A DNA stretch of 44,781 nt from Chara braunii (GCA_003427395.1 BFEA01000001.1:3406084-3450864), one strand, 5' to 3'. Positions 10,883 to 21,956 are shown, counted from the first letter of the stretch. Notes: a model not told the origin generated them from the letters alone. Translations and numbers: made by a program.

Positions 10883-11234
10883 CCCCGCAGGCTGCAGGCA
10901 GGAGGCAGTCCAGGAGGTAGTCCTCGGGATGCGGCAGCAGCACTCTGCGGAGCGCTGCAGCAGTAGTAGCTAGGAGTAGTCTTCAGGGCTGGACGCTTAG
11001 AGTAGCGTTAGAGAGAGAGGAGAGTGGCGGAGGCCAGGGACTTACCTGGGGGCTTACCTGTGTCGCCATCGCTCCAGCTTCGTCTTCGAGGTACCTGCAG
11101 CAAGGCGCCACCTTCACAGGTTAGTACCGGCGCCAGGAGAAAGAGAGAGAGAGTGAGTTCTTTCTCTTCTTCTTCCTCCAGTCCAGCATCTCTCCCTCCC
11201 CCTCCAGCTACCTGACTTCTCAGTATCGACAGAC

Positions 11235-11235
<1 letters not shown>

Positions 11236-11317
<82 letters not shown>

Positions 11318-11322
11318 NNNNN

Positions 11323-11405
<83 letters not shown>
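11236..11405. repeat. (AG)n microsatellite with an assembly gap
   Basis: An essentially pure AG dinucleotide run of about 170 bp is interrupted by five Ns at 11318-11322; true length is unknown. It lies inside or at the edge of the element A LTR. Confidence 0.95.
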
Positions 11406-11412
<7 letters not shown>

Positions 11413-11618
11413 CTTTGTGATGTTGACGACATTTGGATACAGACTCGACTTTGGGATGGAGACATTGGAGGGAGACTATTTGGGATCGGTATCAACGACA
11501 TTTGTGTGACGACATTCCATCTTCCCCCTCTTCTTCATCTGATCCCCCTCCTCTTCATTTGTGTATGATCTGAGCCTGGCGCATTCCTGTGTGTAGCACC
11601 AGGCCCTTTCACACCTTG

Positions 11619-11763
11619 CGATGATGATGATGTATGTTTGGTCTGCATTGCGACATTGATTTGTCTGATCATTGGTATTTTGGCCTTCCGCTGCGCTATC
11701 CTGTACTACGTGTGAGAGGTCGGTTCTTGTTCTGGTCTGCACCGTTACGGTATGCAACACCTG
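11619..11763 (+). repeat. Dispersed repeat R, copy 2
   Basis: It matches 4172-4315 closely (CTTGCGATGATGATGATG at the left, TATGCAACA at the right) with scattered substitutions. It lies immediately right of the probable LTR A end. Unlike copy 1 there is no ATTG run after it. 11764-11932 holds nothing I recognise. Confidence 0.65.
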
Positions 11764-11932
11764 CCTCTCTAGTCAGAATCTGTAACTGTCACACAACTGA
11801 TAAAACTGATGCGTGATTGTCTGCAGAAATTGTAGCTACAGCAGCATTGCACAAATTCCGCTGCCCTGTTGGGGCTATCACCACTGAAGGATTGAGTGCT
11901 TCAAACTCTGTTGCAAATTCTGTACAGGGACG

Positions 11933-12064
11933 CTGTAACCGATTTCCAGCAGGTGCTGCCCCCCACCAATGGATCGAGGCATCCTAAAACACTACTAGGT
12001 GGGGATGATCATATCACCCCCCCTAGTAGAGGTCACCGGTGTTTCTCCACAAAAAGAAAAAGAG
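11933..12064 (+). mobile_element. Short SINE-like element with stem-loop and A-rich tail
   Basis: The shared 3' module starts TACAGGGACGCTGTAACC and includes CCAGCAGGTGCTGCC. A stem-loop at 11992-12029 (arms CTACTAGGTGGGGATGA and TCACCCCCCCTAGTAG) and a degraded A-rich tail at 12051-12064 follow. The stem differs in sequence from the other copies but keeps pairing. Confidence 0.6.
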
Positions 12065-12093
12065 ATACTGTCATGGTAACCGCAGACCTAACA

Positions 12094-12215
12094 CCGAACA
12101 CTCCTGGACTGTCTTCCGGACCAGTGTCTGGACCGGTCCAGACTGTCCGGTGATCCGGACATCACCGGACACCCAGACAGTCCGAAACAGTGTCAGGGGG
12201 TACAAAATGTCCGGA
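12094..12215. repeat. Cluster of CCGGAC/GTCCGG palindromic motifs
   Basis: Repeated short palindromic words (TCCGGA, ACCGGT, GTCCGG) give a dense potential for hairpins. A similar cluster is at about 35570-35790. Such clusters can be subterminal repeats of DNA transposons, but no terminal repeats were resolved. 12216-12396 has no recognisable feature. Confidence 0.45.
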
Positions 12216-12396
12216 CCAAAAAAGAAAAAAAATGGGAGAGGCCGGGGGACCCTGTTGGCAGGCACTTACCTGCTTTGCACTTTGTAGTTCAGGCAGCTGA
12301 GCACCTGTCTTGCAGCAAATCAACAAGCACATTCAACTAGCAAACATGCAGAGTTGCAAACAGTGCAAAGCAGGCACAAGACTAAAGAAACAGCGA

Positions 12397-13736
12397 TGTT
12401 ACGATCCTGGTCATTCCCAAAGTGCAAATTCACAATGAAAGACAATGCCACCCAATTGCAAAGAGATAGAGACCAAAGAAGAGAGAAAAAAGAAGAAAAA
12501 GAAGAAGAAGAAGATGTACACCAGCAAGACTAATGACAAATCCCCCTTCTCTCTCTGCCTTCCTCCTCCTCCACTTCGCCAATATTATTCTTCTTCCAAT
12601 AATAATAATAACAATGAGTAGAAGAACCAGAATCAATATCCGAAGTTCCTTCTTACTGCTGACGCAACAACAGGTCCACCATAGCTATGGCTTCCCCCTT
12701 CTTCCTCCTCTCACATGCCTAGGCTATGGCAGTCTACTAAGGGCTCTGCCCTCCTGTGCAAAGGACAACGCAAAGCAGCTATGTCGCTGCACTCCTGTCC
12801 AAAGGACAACCCTATGCCACTGCTCACTAAGCCACCATGTCTGAGTCTGCCTCGAGCTTCCTTGGCGTGGCACTACCCCAACTGGGGCCTTCCAGAGGGG
12901 CCTTCCAGATGCAGTGCCCAACAAGGTGGTGAAGATGGTGTCCACCATAGCCAGGTAGGTACCTCGCCACTATCCTCCTTCGCCCCCTTCTTCCTCCTCC
13001 TCAGGCTGGGCTGCTCGCCATGGCCAGGCTGAGCGCCCAGCTGCTCTCCTCCTCCCAGCAGCGCTCCCAAGTCCAGCACTTGGCTCCAGCAGCATGTTGC
13101 CAATCCTTGCATACCGCAAATGAGGACGAGCTGCTTGCTCCTCCCGAAGATATAGCGGCCTACTGGCCTCTTGGGCGGTGACTTCCTAGGCCGAGCGGCC
13201 TCCCAGCAACCGGTACCTCCTCACTTTCGGAGGGAAACATCATTGCAGGCTCTGATATCGTCCGGACAGGCCCTAGACTCAGGCTACTTGGACTGGTACC
13301 AGCCTACCTCTAACCTATCACTACTGGGCCTCTAAAAATGCCAACTTTTGTCTTCTTCTGCTCGGCCTCCAGTACCCGACACTTCTACCACCACTTGAGT
13401 GGTACCAGCCTACCTGCTACTTGAGTGTTTTTCCCCCTGCTCTACATGTCGTGGGCCTACCCCCGCTACTTGAGTGTTTTCCCAGCTGCAACCCTCAAAG
13501 TCATGGCCACAGGTAAGTACCGGCCCTGTGGGGCCTTTCAACCAACAAGTACCCTTGCGGGTCACACACACACTCAGGCCAACAAGCACTCAGACAGGCA
13601 CGCAAACCAGTAGGCACACACACACACAAACTTAGAAACCACATCAGAATGCGGGAATCTCAGTAAGGCATTCATTCCAGCGGCAAATCCCATAAATCAG
13701 CAGTGTTCTCAGTCTGTGTTTTGGCGGGTCATAACA
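12397..13736 (-). repeat. 3' LTR of Ty3/gypsy element B
   Basis: 1340 bp running TGTTACGATCCTGG ... GGGTCATAACA on the plus strand, so both strands start TG and end CA with inverted TGTTA/TAACA ends. The adjacent polypurine tract at its right edge shows this is the 3' LTR of a minus-strand element. Most of it (from about 12475 on) is repeated at 34062-35301 with few substitutions and small indels, and its first 22 bp recur at 23370-23391. Confidence 0.85.
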
Positions 13737-13750
13737 CTACCCCCCTCTCA
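13737..13750 (-). promoter_or_regulatory. Polypurine tract of element B
   Basis: On the minus strand GAGAGGGGGGTAG sits directly against the LTR start TGTTATGACC. It would prime plus-strand DNA synthesis. The stretch 13751-13938 between it and the integrase stop is the short 3' untranslated part. Confidence 0.8.
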
Positions 13751-13938
13751 AGAGCGAGGTCCCTTCGAGTGAGTAACTCATTTAGAGTCGGCACAAAATG
13801 CGCCGTAGGTGTAGATCAGAAAGAGAGCTTTGGTATAACCGTGAGGAGTGAGTTTTGCAGACAACTAACAGTCTGTCCGTCGGCGATCTGTCATTCATAA
13901 GCGTTTACAACACGGGGAGCATTCTTTAACAGCTCTTT

Positions 13939-15368
13939 TCAGTCGATCCAGTAGAACTCGTTCAACATGTGATAGAAGAAGTGAACTTCGTATTGTTTGT
14001 TCCGTCCTCTTCCTTTATGGGAAACAATTCTGTCTATTTCGTGGCCACCATTGATAGCACAAGGTATCATAGGATCTCGGAAGGGAAAAGTTTCATCATC
14101 GATGTGAGAAAACAATTTGGACGCCTGAAAGACCGGATATGTGCGCAGATGAGGAGGCACGTCAATCACATACGAAAGACCAAAATCATCCCCTACCACC
14201 TTTAGAACTTGCCAAGGGCCATAGTACAGTGGAAGAAGCTTCCGTGATACGCCCTCTTCTTTGGAAAATTCAGACATCTTGATCCAGACATAGCTTCCTA
14301 CTTCGATATTCCTTGCTTTGCGCGACTTGTTAGCATGTTTGATCATGGCATGCTGGCGCTTGCTCATTGCTGCAATAGCAACTTTGAGCAAACGTGCATA
14401 CTTGGCATTGTTGCCAGGCATGTCGAACGTCAGTCCATGTGACTGATGGAGGAATAGATAGCAGAGAGGATTGCGCACTTGCCAACCGTATTGCAACTGA
14501 TTCGGTGTCACACCAATCGCGGAGTGAATGGAGTTGTTGTACAACCCCTTGACTTTGTGTAACTCCTTGTCCCACGTGTTCTGATCGGGAACAATTAACG
14601 CGCAAAGCAGTTGAATGACGATTTGGTAGATTTCCTCGGCCAACCCATTGGCTTCAGGGTGTCGACCAAAAGTCTTGTTGAGTTTAATGTCATAGATCTG
14701 AGAAGGGAAGTCCTTTCAATCGGCATTAATGAACCTGGTGTCCCGATCACTCACAAGAGTTTTCGGGGGTCCATACTGCAGAATGTACTGCTGGTGAAAT
14801 TCTTCGATCACAAGCTCAGTTGGTGCATGCGGAGGTAGAGGAATCCAATTCATAAATTTGGAAAAACGATCCACGATCACCATGACTTGTGAATGTCCTC
14901 CCTCGCTCACCTTCCCTATATCCATGAAATTGATAGAGACCGACTCACCGGGTCCATCAGGAATGGGGAGGGGTTTCAACAGGCCATAAGGCTTATGCCT
15001 ATGAACCTTGGTTCTTTGACAGACTTGACATTCAACAATAAATTTATGAGCAGATCCCTTCATTCCCAGCCAATCAAACTGCTGCAAAAGACTTCCATAA
15101 GTCTTCTCAAAGTCGAAGTGTCCACTTCGACCATATGCCAGATCCAAAAAATGAGTTAAGAGAGGTGCATGGTTAGGCACACACAAACGATCAAACTTCC
15201 CATAGCATCGGAATACAAGACCCTCGCACTCGTGAAAATCATGCTGACTGCTAGGGTCAACCTTGAGCTGTTCACGGATGGGACTAAGGTCTGGATCCTT
15301 GAAGTGTGTTCGACCAAATCCTCCTTCAGTTTCCTTCGGAGGTCATATGAGCTCACAAGGCAAGTCAA
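13939..15368 (-). pseudogene. Integrase with C-terminal chromodomain of element B
   Basis: Reading leftwards: a zinc-finger region ending in CQVCQRTK (about 15020), the catalytic core with NFMDIGK (first Asp) and VSDRDTRF (second Asp, intact), then HPEANGLAEEIYQIVIQLL with the Glu region in a following frame, the C-terminal domain (GVSRKLLPLYYGPWQVL, VPPHLRTYPVFQASKL), and a chromodomain-like end (GGHEIDRIVSHKGRG, KQYEVHFF). The frame changes near 15170 and between 14715 and 14643, so at least two disruptions exist. The protein is related to element A's integrase but clearly a different family. Confidence 0.85.
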
Positions 15369-15382
15369 AAACTCAGGATGAC

Positions 15383-15908
15383 ACGCAAAGCATCAACAAC
15401 ACAATTTTTACCTTTCTTGTGTTTCAGTTCAAAATTGTAAACATTAATGTCATGCAACCAGCGGGTCAGTGTCGGAGAAAGATCAGTTTGCACTTTGATC
15501 CACTACGGTCCGATGATCTGAGTAGACCTTGAAGTGGCGACCCGAGAGGTAGTGCTTCCAATGCGTGAGCGCCTCTCGCAGGGCATAGAGCTCACGCATG
15601 TATGTAGAGGTAGCTACCTTGTGGCTAGACATGCGTTTGCTGTAATACTCGAGCGAACGCAGACCATCGCCATCATCTTGTTGCAGCACTATGCCAATCC
15701 CATACTGGCTCGCGTCTGTAATCACCACGAACGTGAGGTTGGGATCCGCAATGAAGAGCACAAGATGACTTACCAAAGCCTCTTTCAAAGCTTGAAACGC
15801 AGTCTCGCATTTCTCACACCACGCATAAGTGACATTTTTTGCTTGTTGGTCTCGAAAGTGCGTGAGCAATGATAAAAAATTTAGGCACAAACTTCCGGTA
15901 ATTATCAA
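15383..15908 (-). pseudogene. RNase H domain of element B
   Basis: The domain begins NYRKFVPKF at the junction with the inserted element and runs through EKCETAFQALKEALV, VVITDASQYGIGIVLQQ (first catalytic Asp), MRELYALREALTHWKHYL (Glu) and VYSDHR (Asp), then FELKHKKGKNCVVDAL toward 15383. RNase H degrades the RNA of the RNA-DNA hybrid. The tract is split over two frames. Its missing N-terminal link to RT is interrupted by the insertion at 15914-18645. Confidence 0.85.
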
Positions 15909-16022
15909 GGAACCGTTTATCAGGGGTGCTGCTCGTCACTCATCGTTGTATTACCATCATCAATATTTCACCATCATACGGTGCGGTTGGCAAAGCTCGT
16001 CATCATAGGGCGTTGCTCATCC

Positions 16023-16024
16023 CT

Positions 16025-16062
<38 letters not shown>

Positions 16063-16135
16063 TAGGTTATCATCCAAGGTGCTCGTCATCAGCACCATCA
16101 TCATCCTGTAGTCATCACAGGGCGCTGTGCGTCAC

Positions 16136-16169
<34 letters not shown>

Positions 16170-16214
16170 GTCATCATCATCATTATGGACATCATCATCA
16201 TCATCATCATCGTT

Positions 16215-16254
<40 letters not shown>

Positions 16255-16255
16255 G
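16023..16255. repeat. (ATC)n microsatellite tracts
   Basis: Near-pure ATC runs at 16023-16062 and 16134-16252 are separated by degenerate sequence, with further ATC-rich stretches to about 16450. Poly-Ile, poly-Ser or poly-Met ORFs here are artefacts of the repeat. Confidence 0.95.
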
Positions 16256-16675
16256 TTTGTAATCATAGGGGCTGTTGGTGCTGCTCTTTAGTATGATCAA
16301 CATCATCATTTTGTCTTCATTCTCATCATTCTCATCATCATCATCAGTTTGTTATCATTAGATGTTGCTCTTCAAGGCATTGTTTGCCTTTCGCATCAGC
16401 AGGTGAGTTGGTCGTCACCATCATCCTCATCATCATCATCTTCAGTGTGTTGTTCATCGTCATCAGCAAAATCAAAAAAAATCTTATCTACCTTTTCTCC
16501 ATGTTTAGTTTAAGAAATTTCCGATTCTTCCATTCATATTTTAGGAATCTTATTTCCTAAGTTCCTTGTTTTTTCTCTTTTCTCCGCTATTAATTTCTGA
16601 TTCCCCTTTTGGGCGCACTAATGAATTTATTTTTGCGCGGGTGAGGGGTTGGGGTTTTAAGGAGGAGAGATCTAC

Positions 16676-17515
16676 TCTGCAAGGGCTTCACAACATGGGG
16701 GGTGAAATGCCCTGGAGGGAGTGAGGGCAGAACGTTGGGGGATGCCATATTCTGGAGCTGGGAGAGATGTATGGGTTGGCATCATATCCCGGCGGAAGCA
16801 GATAGGGGTAAGGGGTTGGCTGAGGCATACTTTGGGTGGAACTAGATGCCTTAGTGGAAGTTGGGGGAGGAAGTAGGTATGTCCCAAGTTGGGGCCGATA
16901 AGAAGAGTGTGTGATCAGGGTAGTCCTTTTCGGTGAAGGCAGCGGAGGGACAGGGGGAGATGGAGGGGAAGGGGGGAAATAATCCACAGAAACGTCTAGA
17001 ATTTTGATTCTCCTTTTTTCAGTGGATTGTTCTTAAAGATGTAGGGTGTTTTCGAGGGTTATTGCATATTTTTGAAGAGGCCCTGCTTTTCCAACTTGCG
17101 AACGATATTTTGGTAAGTGTGTCATCAATAACTGTAGTCGGCTGGATCGGATCGTTCCCGGAGGGCTGAACGGTAGGAAGGGGGTGGGGGGAGCTTTATC
17201 TTGCAGAGGCATCACAAGGTGGGGGGTGAATGTCTCAAAGAGAGTAGGGGCGGAGTAGGGGGTTTCCTTATTCTGGGGCAGAGGCTGGTGCGTGGGTCAA
17301 CATCAGTCCCTGCGGAGGCAGAAATGGGCAAGGGGCGGGGGGGCAGGCTTTAGGTGGGAACTGCGTGCTCCTGGGGAAAAGGGGGTAGAGGGTTGGTCCT
17401 ATATTGGGGCCGAGGGAGAGTGGGTGACTCTCCTCGGTGGAGGCAGTGTAGGGCTGAGGGGGGAGGGGTAGGGGGAGGGAGGGGCGATCTCTCTTGAAGA
17501 AGTTTATCATCTAGT
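16676..17515. repeat. Direct duplication of a G-rich unit of about 310 bp
   Basis: Two diverged copies, about 16676-16985 and 17200-17515, align along their length (CACAACATGGGGGGTGAA versus CACAAGGTGGGGGGTGAA near the start, shared GGCAG and AGGGG words). The offset is about 525 bp. No protein is credible. Both lie in the inserted retroposon and may represent promoter-like monomers. Confidence 0.55.
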
Positions 17516-17599
17516 TTACTATTTCTTTCCATTTGGTTTGCCTCTCGAGGAGGTTGTAGGAATAGGGTTATCTGGCAAGTCATCTGTGATCCTGCGAAG

Positions 17600-18645
17600 G
17601 GTGGTCGAAAATTCGGTGGCCCTCGAAGACCGATGCTGGAGCAACGCTGGCCAGAGCCGGAGCCAGGTGGCGCAACTCTATGACCTAGCTTAGTGGGGAC
17701 GTGAGGTCTGGTAGAGAACTCTGGGGGGCTGTTTGCGGGGGCAGTCTCAGTGGTCATCGGGGGTCGTAACTGGAGCAATGCTGGCCGGTGCCGGAGCAAG
17801 GTGGTGCAACTCTGTAACCTAACCTGACGGGAGCATGAGGCCTGGAAGAGCTTTGGTTCGTGCTGAAAACAGCCATGCTGGTGGTGGTCGTAGGCGGATT
17901 GAATAGGTTTCACCTATCTGATTCGTGATTGGGAGGCTTTTTGACACACGTATTCTAGTGACTTGGTAGAGTCTGAATAGTGGAAAAAAAGTCGGTTGTT
18001 CTTATGAATGTCTTCGGACTTAAGGGACTCTTAGCAACCCATCTTAGGCGGTTCCAATGTTGTTATACTCAATGATCTGCGGTTGTTCGATGCCCAAACG
18101 ACGATGGCCGGTGCTGGGGTGTTGCCCTGTAACCTGCTGATGCAGGAGCGTGAGGCCTGGTAGAGAGATCTGGGATGCTTTGGGGTGCGCATCCCAAGGG
18201 ACAACCAAGGGTTGTTGTTGGGACGACGCTGGTTGGAGCTAGGGCGAGTTGTGTTGCCCTGTAACCCAATAGGGTGGGGGCGTGAGGCCTGGAAGAGCTC
18301 AGCAGGGAGTAAGACTGTGTTGGAAAGTCTTAGAAGGGTTTGTTAAAGATCCTGAGGGTTGCGAGCATTCGTAGGACCTTTGTGGCAGCCTATTGCATAA
18401 GTAGTTTCCTAATAGGTCATTAGATATTCATGATCCTCCCTATGCTTTCTGAATCACATCGTGTTCACAGATTGTTCTCAGCCCCAGTATCTCAAACAAT
18501 CTCAAACGATCTCAAATGATCTCAAATGTTCTCAATGATCTGTACAATTCGATATGGGACGTTGGGCCTGGTTCCCAGCACGTGCTGCTCCCCATGAATA
18601 AACTGGAGCACTTGCTTTCAAAAAAAAAAAAAAAAAAAAAAAAAA
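17600..18645 (+). repeat. Head module, 10-bp tandem repeats and 3' module of the inserted retroposon
   Basis: Head-like units (GATGCTGGAGCAACGCTGGCC) lie at about 17630-17860. A second, better match to 85-330 is at 18070-18300 (CTGCGGTTGTTCGATGCC in both). TCTCAAACGA-like units lie at 18488-18530, the 3' module TATGGGACGTTGGGCC starts at 18553, and poly(A) begins at 18620. This collinearity with 1-933 defines the family. Confidence 0.7.
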
Positions 18646-18654
18646 GACCAAGAA

Positions 18655-19830
18655 AGGAGCGCAATTCGCATATGTTCGCTAGTTGAGGCCACTTACGTAT
18701 GACCTCGACCTTGGTTGCCTCAGGTTCAAGGCCGTTTTCAGACAACCGGTGGCCAAGATAGATGATGTTGTCCCTTCCAAACTCAGATTTCTCTAAGTTG
18801 AGGTACAGTTGTGCCTCCTTGAGGACTTGCAAGACTTCCTCAAGGTGCTTGGCGTGCTCTTTCATGAACTTGCTGACAATAAGGATATCGTCAAGGTAAA
18901 CAACAACAGACCTGTTGAGCTGATGGCGGAGAACCTTGTCCGTGAGGCACTGAAATGTGGTTGGTGTATTCGTAAGACCAAAGGGCATAACAATGAATTC
19001 GTACAGCCCATCGAGTGTTTTGAATGCAGTTTGTGCTGGTCATTCAGCTCAACTTCAATCTGGTGGTAGCCAGACTTGAGGTCGATCTTGGAGAAGACCT
19101 TGCACCCACCTGCAACATCTAGCAGATCGTCTATGCAAGGCAAGGGATAAGCGTTCTTTCTGGTGATACGATTTAGGCCACGATAGTTGATACACATCCG
19201 GAGTTTGCCTCCTTTCTTTGGCACAAACAGGACAGGTGCACCGAACTCAAACTCACTAGGCCTAATCCATCCACGATCAATCATGTCGTCAATTTGTCTC
19301 CTCAACTCCTCCAACTCGCCTTGCCCCATACGGTAGACCCAGCCCATTGGAGGAACACTCCCTTCTATTATCTTGATTTTGTGTTTGACTGGACGCTCGG
19401 GGACTCCACAAGATTCAGCCATAACTTCAGAAAATCGATCTAATAGACGACGAATGTTTGTTGGGACTTCCGGTGGAGGATCATCCTCATCATGAGAGAG
19501 AAAATTAGATTGAGAATTTACAGTAATAACAACCGAATTCGAAGTAGTTGGATCAGAAGTAGACTGATTTGTTACAGTAGAAGTAGATGGAACAGAAGTT
19601 GATGTAGTAGAAGTAGAATTATGTTCCAAGGTAGAAAATGCAGCAAAAGTAGAAGGCACATGAAGGGCCTTCGCAAGGGCTACATGCACATGCTCAACTT
19701 CCTTACGCCTGCGCACCGGTTTGCAGAATTTGTTTGCACTTGGAAGAGTCACTGGGGATTCGCGCTTCTCGTCCAACAGAATGGTATGCTCGTTCCCCTT
19801 TGCATCACACACCACGAACTGAGTATCCAC
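18655..19830 (-). pseudogene. Reverse transcriptase of element B
   Basis: Reading leftwards: a Ser/Thr-rich linker, then GVPERPVKHKIKIIEGSVPP, GWIRPSEFEFGAPVLFVPKK, MCINYRGLNRITRKNAYPLP, FSKIDLKSGYHQIEVELND. A one-base loss in an A run (19030-19032 on the plus strand) shifts the frame, after which [17 protein letters not shown], the catalytic YLDD (18887-18898), YLGHRLSENGLEP and ELRSFLGL follow until the poly(A) insertion. It would synthesise element cDNA. The single frameshift and the insertion are its visible lesions, so this copy is younger or better kept than element A. Confidence 0.9.
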
Positions 19831-20023
19831 CCAGACAATGAGCCTTTAACCAGCCCAAGCCAATGACCGCGTCGGAAGGACATTTGTCCAAGATGTAGAA
19901 GTTCAACTCGTGTGTGGCAGTGCGATCCTTGTCAAAGGTGGCGCTCACACCTTTGACAACATGTGTTGAGGTGACAACCTCTTGGTAGCCTACCTGGGTC
20001 TGACAAGGGCAATTCCACTTGTT

Positions 20024-20242
20024 TCAGCCCAAGCCTGCCTTACGAATCCCGTTAGGAGAAAAGAAGTTAGTCGTTGAGCCGTTATCAATCAGCACACGGA
20101 TGTATTGGCGGTTAATGAGCAACTTAAAAAAGATCAATTCCTCTTTCCCTTGAACACGGCGTTGCTGCTTGAGTTGCAACCAATGTTCCAAGCGAGAGGG
20201 GAAGTTGACTTCCTTAGTCTCCTCCCAAGGCTCAGTGTACAT
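20024..20242 (-). pseudogene. Aspartic protease domain of element B
   Basis: The segment IRVLIDNGSTTNFFSP carries the retropepsin-type active site (DNGS, where many relatives have D-S/T-G). It sits between Gag and RT as expected. The frame stops at 20024, and 19831-20023 joins it to the RT frame only with a frame change. The normal Gly after Asp is displaced by Asn (DNG), as seen in some plant gypsy elements; activity is not predictable. Confidence 0.65.
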
Positions 20243-21954
20243 TCAACATCGATCCAAGCTCCAAGAGCAAGCTGTTGATCAGATTCAGGCTCCTTGGAGG
20301 GGCCTGCAGCTGACTGTTCAGTTTCCCTTGTTGTAGAGAGTGTTGATGACTCTTCTACGCCCTTTGCCTGTTTGCGTGCAGACGATAACAATCCTGCACA
20401 GGCTTTTGACAATGCAAGCACACACACAATTTGAATCTTCTCTCTCATTCCTTTTGACTAATGCGGAGGGCTTCCCAAGGCTTGGTGGACGCATCCTCCG
20501 GCTTCTCAGGAATCTTTGTGTTCTTGGGAAGGTGGGTTATGGTTCGCCTACCCAAACCACGGTTAGGCCCCTTGCTTGAAGCAGTTTTTTTAAAGGCATT
20601 AAATTTTTCTTCGGTATTCACATAAGACTCTCAAGGGCTGACGTAGAACATCCCATGTCAGAGTCCGGCTCTAGATCGTCATCTTGAGACAGATCATCCG
20701 GATAGGATTGATCGCCAGTCTCCTGATGCAGGGCACACTGGCGTCTGCTTCTATACCATGTGCATCGTGAAGTTTTTCCTGCAGCTGGTGTCTTTGCATG
20801 CCTGACGAGGTCTTTGGCTTCTAGATTGACTAGATACGTCAAGAGCTCACGCCAGGTTGAATGCTCCTTGAGTCCTAGCCAGGGGACAGTCTTCAGGGGC
20901 CACTTCCATTACTACATCCATGCAAGACACGTCAGTTCATCCCAGGTTTGGAGTAGTGAACAGACCAGTCAAGTGTTGTTCCAAAGCCTGCATGGAAGTG
21001 CTCCACTTTTGGCCCTTGAGGGCCTCAAGCCTTAGCCTTGCCTTGAATGCAGCGTGCTTATCTTGATATTGTGTGATGTACGTACATGAGTAACTTTCAA
21101 CCACTATGTCAGGTCAATTCTTTCATAACCTGCACTCATAGCTTGGAGTTCAATAGAACTCCATACAACGAGCTCAATATTTGTGCCCATGATCATGCTT
21201 TCGTCTTCCTGCGGTGTTCGCAGTACCTCGAAGTATGAGCACATGGAGCTGATCCAAGAGGTGATATCCCCCCTCCCATCGTACTTGGACGACAATGTGG
21301 CCGCCCTCTTGTCCACTATGGGACCGTTGTATTGTACGCCAGTAAGAACTGCGGTGTTTCGGGCTGATGTTCCTGCATTTGGGACTCGAACCAGTGCATA
21401 ATTGCCAGCACTGCCGCTTGAGGAGTTGGCACCGGTTGCTGCGCTCGTCACAGTTCCACTTGCTCTCTGCACGAGGACTGTGTTAGGGTGAGAGACTAGG
21501 ACTGCAGCAGGACGAGGATTAGGAGGACGAGGGGCAGTCAGTTGGGCCTGTTTGAGGTTGACGATCTCAGCCTGGAGCTCTTGGTTCCGCTGCTCTAGAG
21601 CTGTCACACGGGGCTCAAGATCTTCCAAGGTCCGTAGTTGAACCAAGGCTGCTACGACAGCAACTAGCTTCTCTTTGAACCGGCATCACTAGACTCTGGA
21701 ACCTCGAGGAGTGCCACTTGGGCAGCAATGCTTGTGGCTTTGGCTGCTGCTTCTGCCTCTCTTCTTTTGTGTACCGCATCCTCATGAAGTTTATGAAAGA
21801 ACAGTTTCTTGTTCTCGGCCGTTGCGTCCAGCATGGCTTGCCATTGTGCGGATGAGACGTCTTCCATGCTGGAGGATGGGGTATCAATAGATCTCTTAAG
21901 AGGGGTCCGCTCTTTACTCACATTTGGACGAACGCTCCTCTTACCCCTCCTCAC
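20243..21954 (-). pseudogene. Gag region of element B
   Basis: From the right: a charged N-terminus (21954-21664, AENKKLFFHKLHEDAVHKRR), a coiled-coil-like segment (RVTALEQRNQELQAEIVNLK, about 21590) and a capsid-like stretch (KYDGRGDITSWISSMCSYFE, about 21260). After a stop near 21104 come shorter pieces at 20842-20618 and a Cys-containing piece near 20400 (CVCLHCQKP) that may be a degenerate zinc knuckle. Gag would form the particle shell. Frames change near 21650 and after 21104. The start was not resolved. Confidence 0.6.
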
Positions 21955-21956
21955 AC

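Larger units (their letters stand above)
4866..11613 (+). mobile_element. Ty3/gypsy retrotransposon A (chromovirus-type), decayed, no visible 5' LTR
   Basis: The domain order gag, protease, RT, RNase H, integrase, chromodomain defines Ty3/gypsy of the chromovirus type (Ty1/copia has integrase before RT). A polypurine tract and a TG-starting LTR follow at 10574-10587. No copy of the LTR and no primer-binding site was found on the left, so the element is 5'-truncated or its 5' end was replaced. Numerous in-frame stops and several frameshifts show it is long inactive as a protein source. Confidence 0.85.
10587..11613 (+). repeat. Probable 3' LTR of element A
   Basis: It starts TGTGGCATACTCC directly after the polypurine tract. 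It includes an imperfect palindrome with a TATA-like core (10848-10882), a GC-rich stretch and a long (AG)n run with an N gap. The right end is uncertain: TTTCACA at 11607-11613 gives a CA end that would mirror TGTG, just before repeat R. Without a second LTR the end cannot be confirmed. A 30-bp block near 10655 resembles the internal repeats of the MITE at 43488-43755. Confidence 0.6.
15914..18645 (+). mobile_element. Roughly 2.7 kb poly(A)-tailed non-coding retroposon inside element B
   Basis: It interrupts the conserved RT-to-RNase H junction of element B (RSFLGL on the right, NYRKFVPKF on the left) and ends in 26 A residues (18620-18645). The right part (about 17600-18645) has the same head module, 10-bp tandem repeats and TATGGGACGTTGG 3' module as the copy at 1-933. 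Flanks ACCAAGAAAG and ATCAAGGAAC could be a diverged target-site duplication, but this is weak. It contains no credible protein. The left part carries ATC repeats and a G-rich direct repeat. Confidence 0.7.

Noticed and set aside
11220-11501. Ser-Leu repeat ORF
   Set aside because: Translation of the (AG)n microsatellite.
16115-16309. Poly-Met, poly-Ile and poly-Ser ORFs
   Set aside because: They are translations of the ATC microsatellite in different frames.
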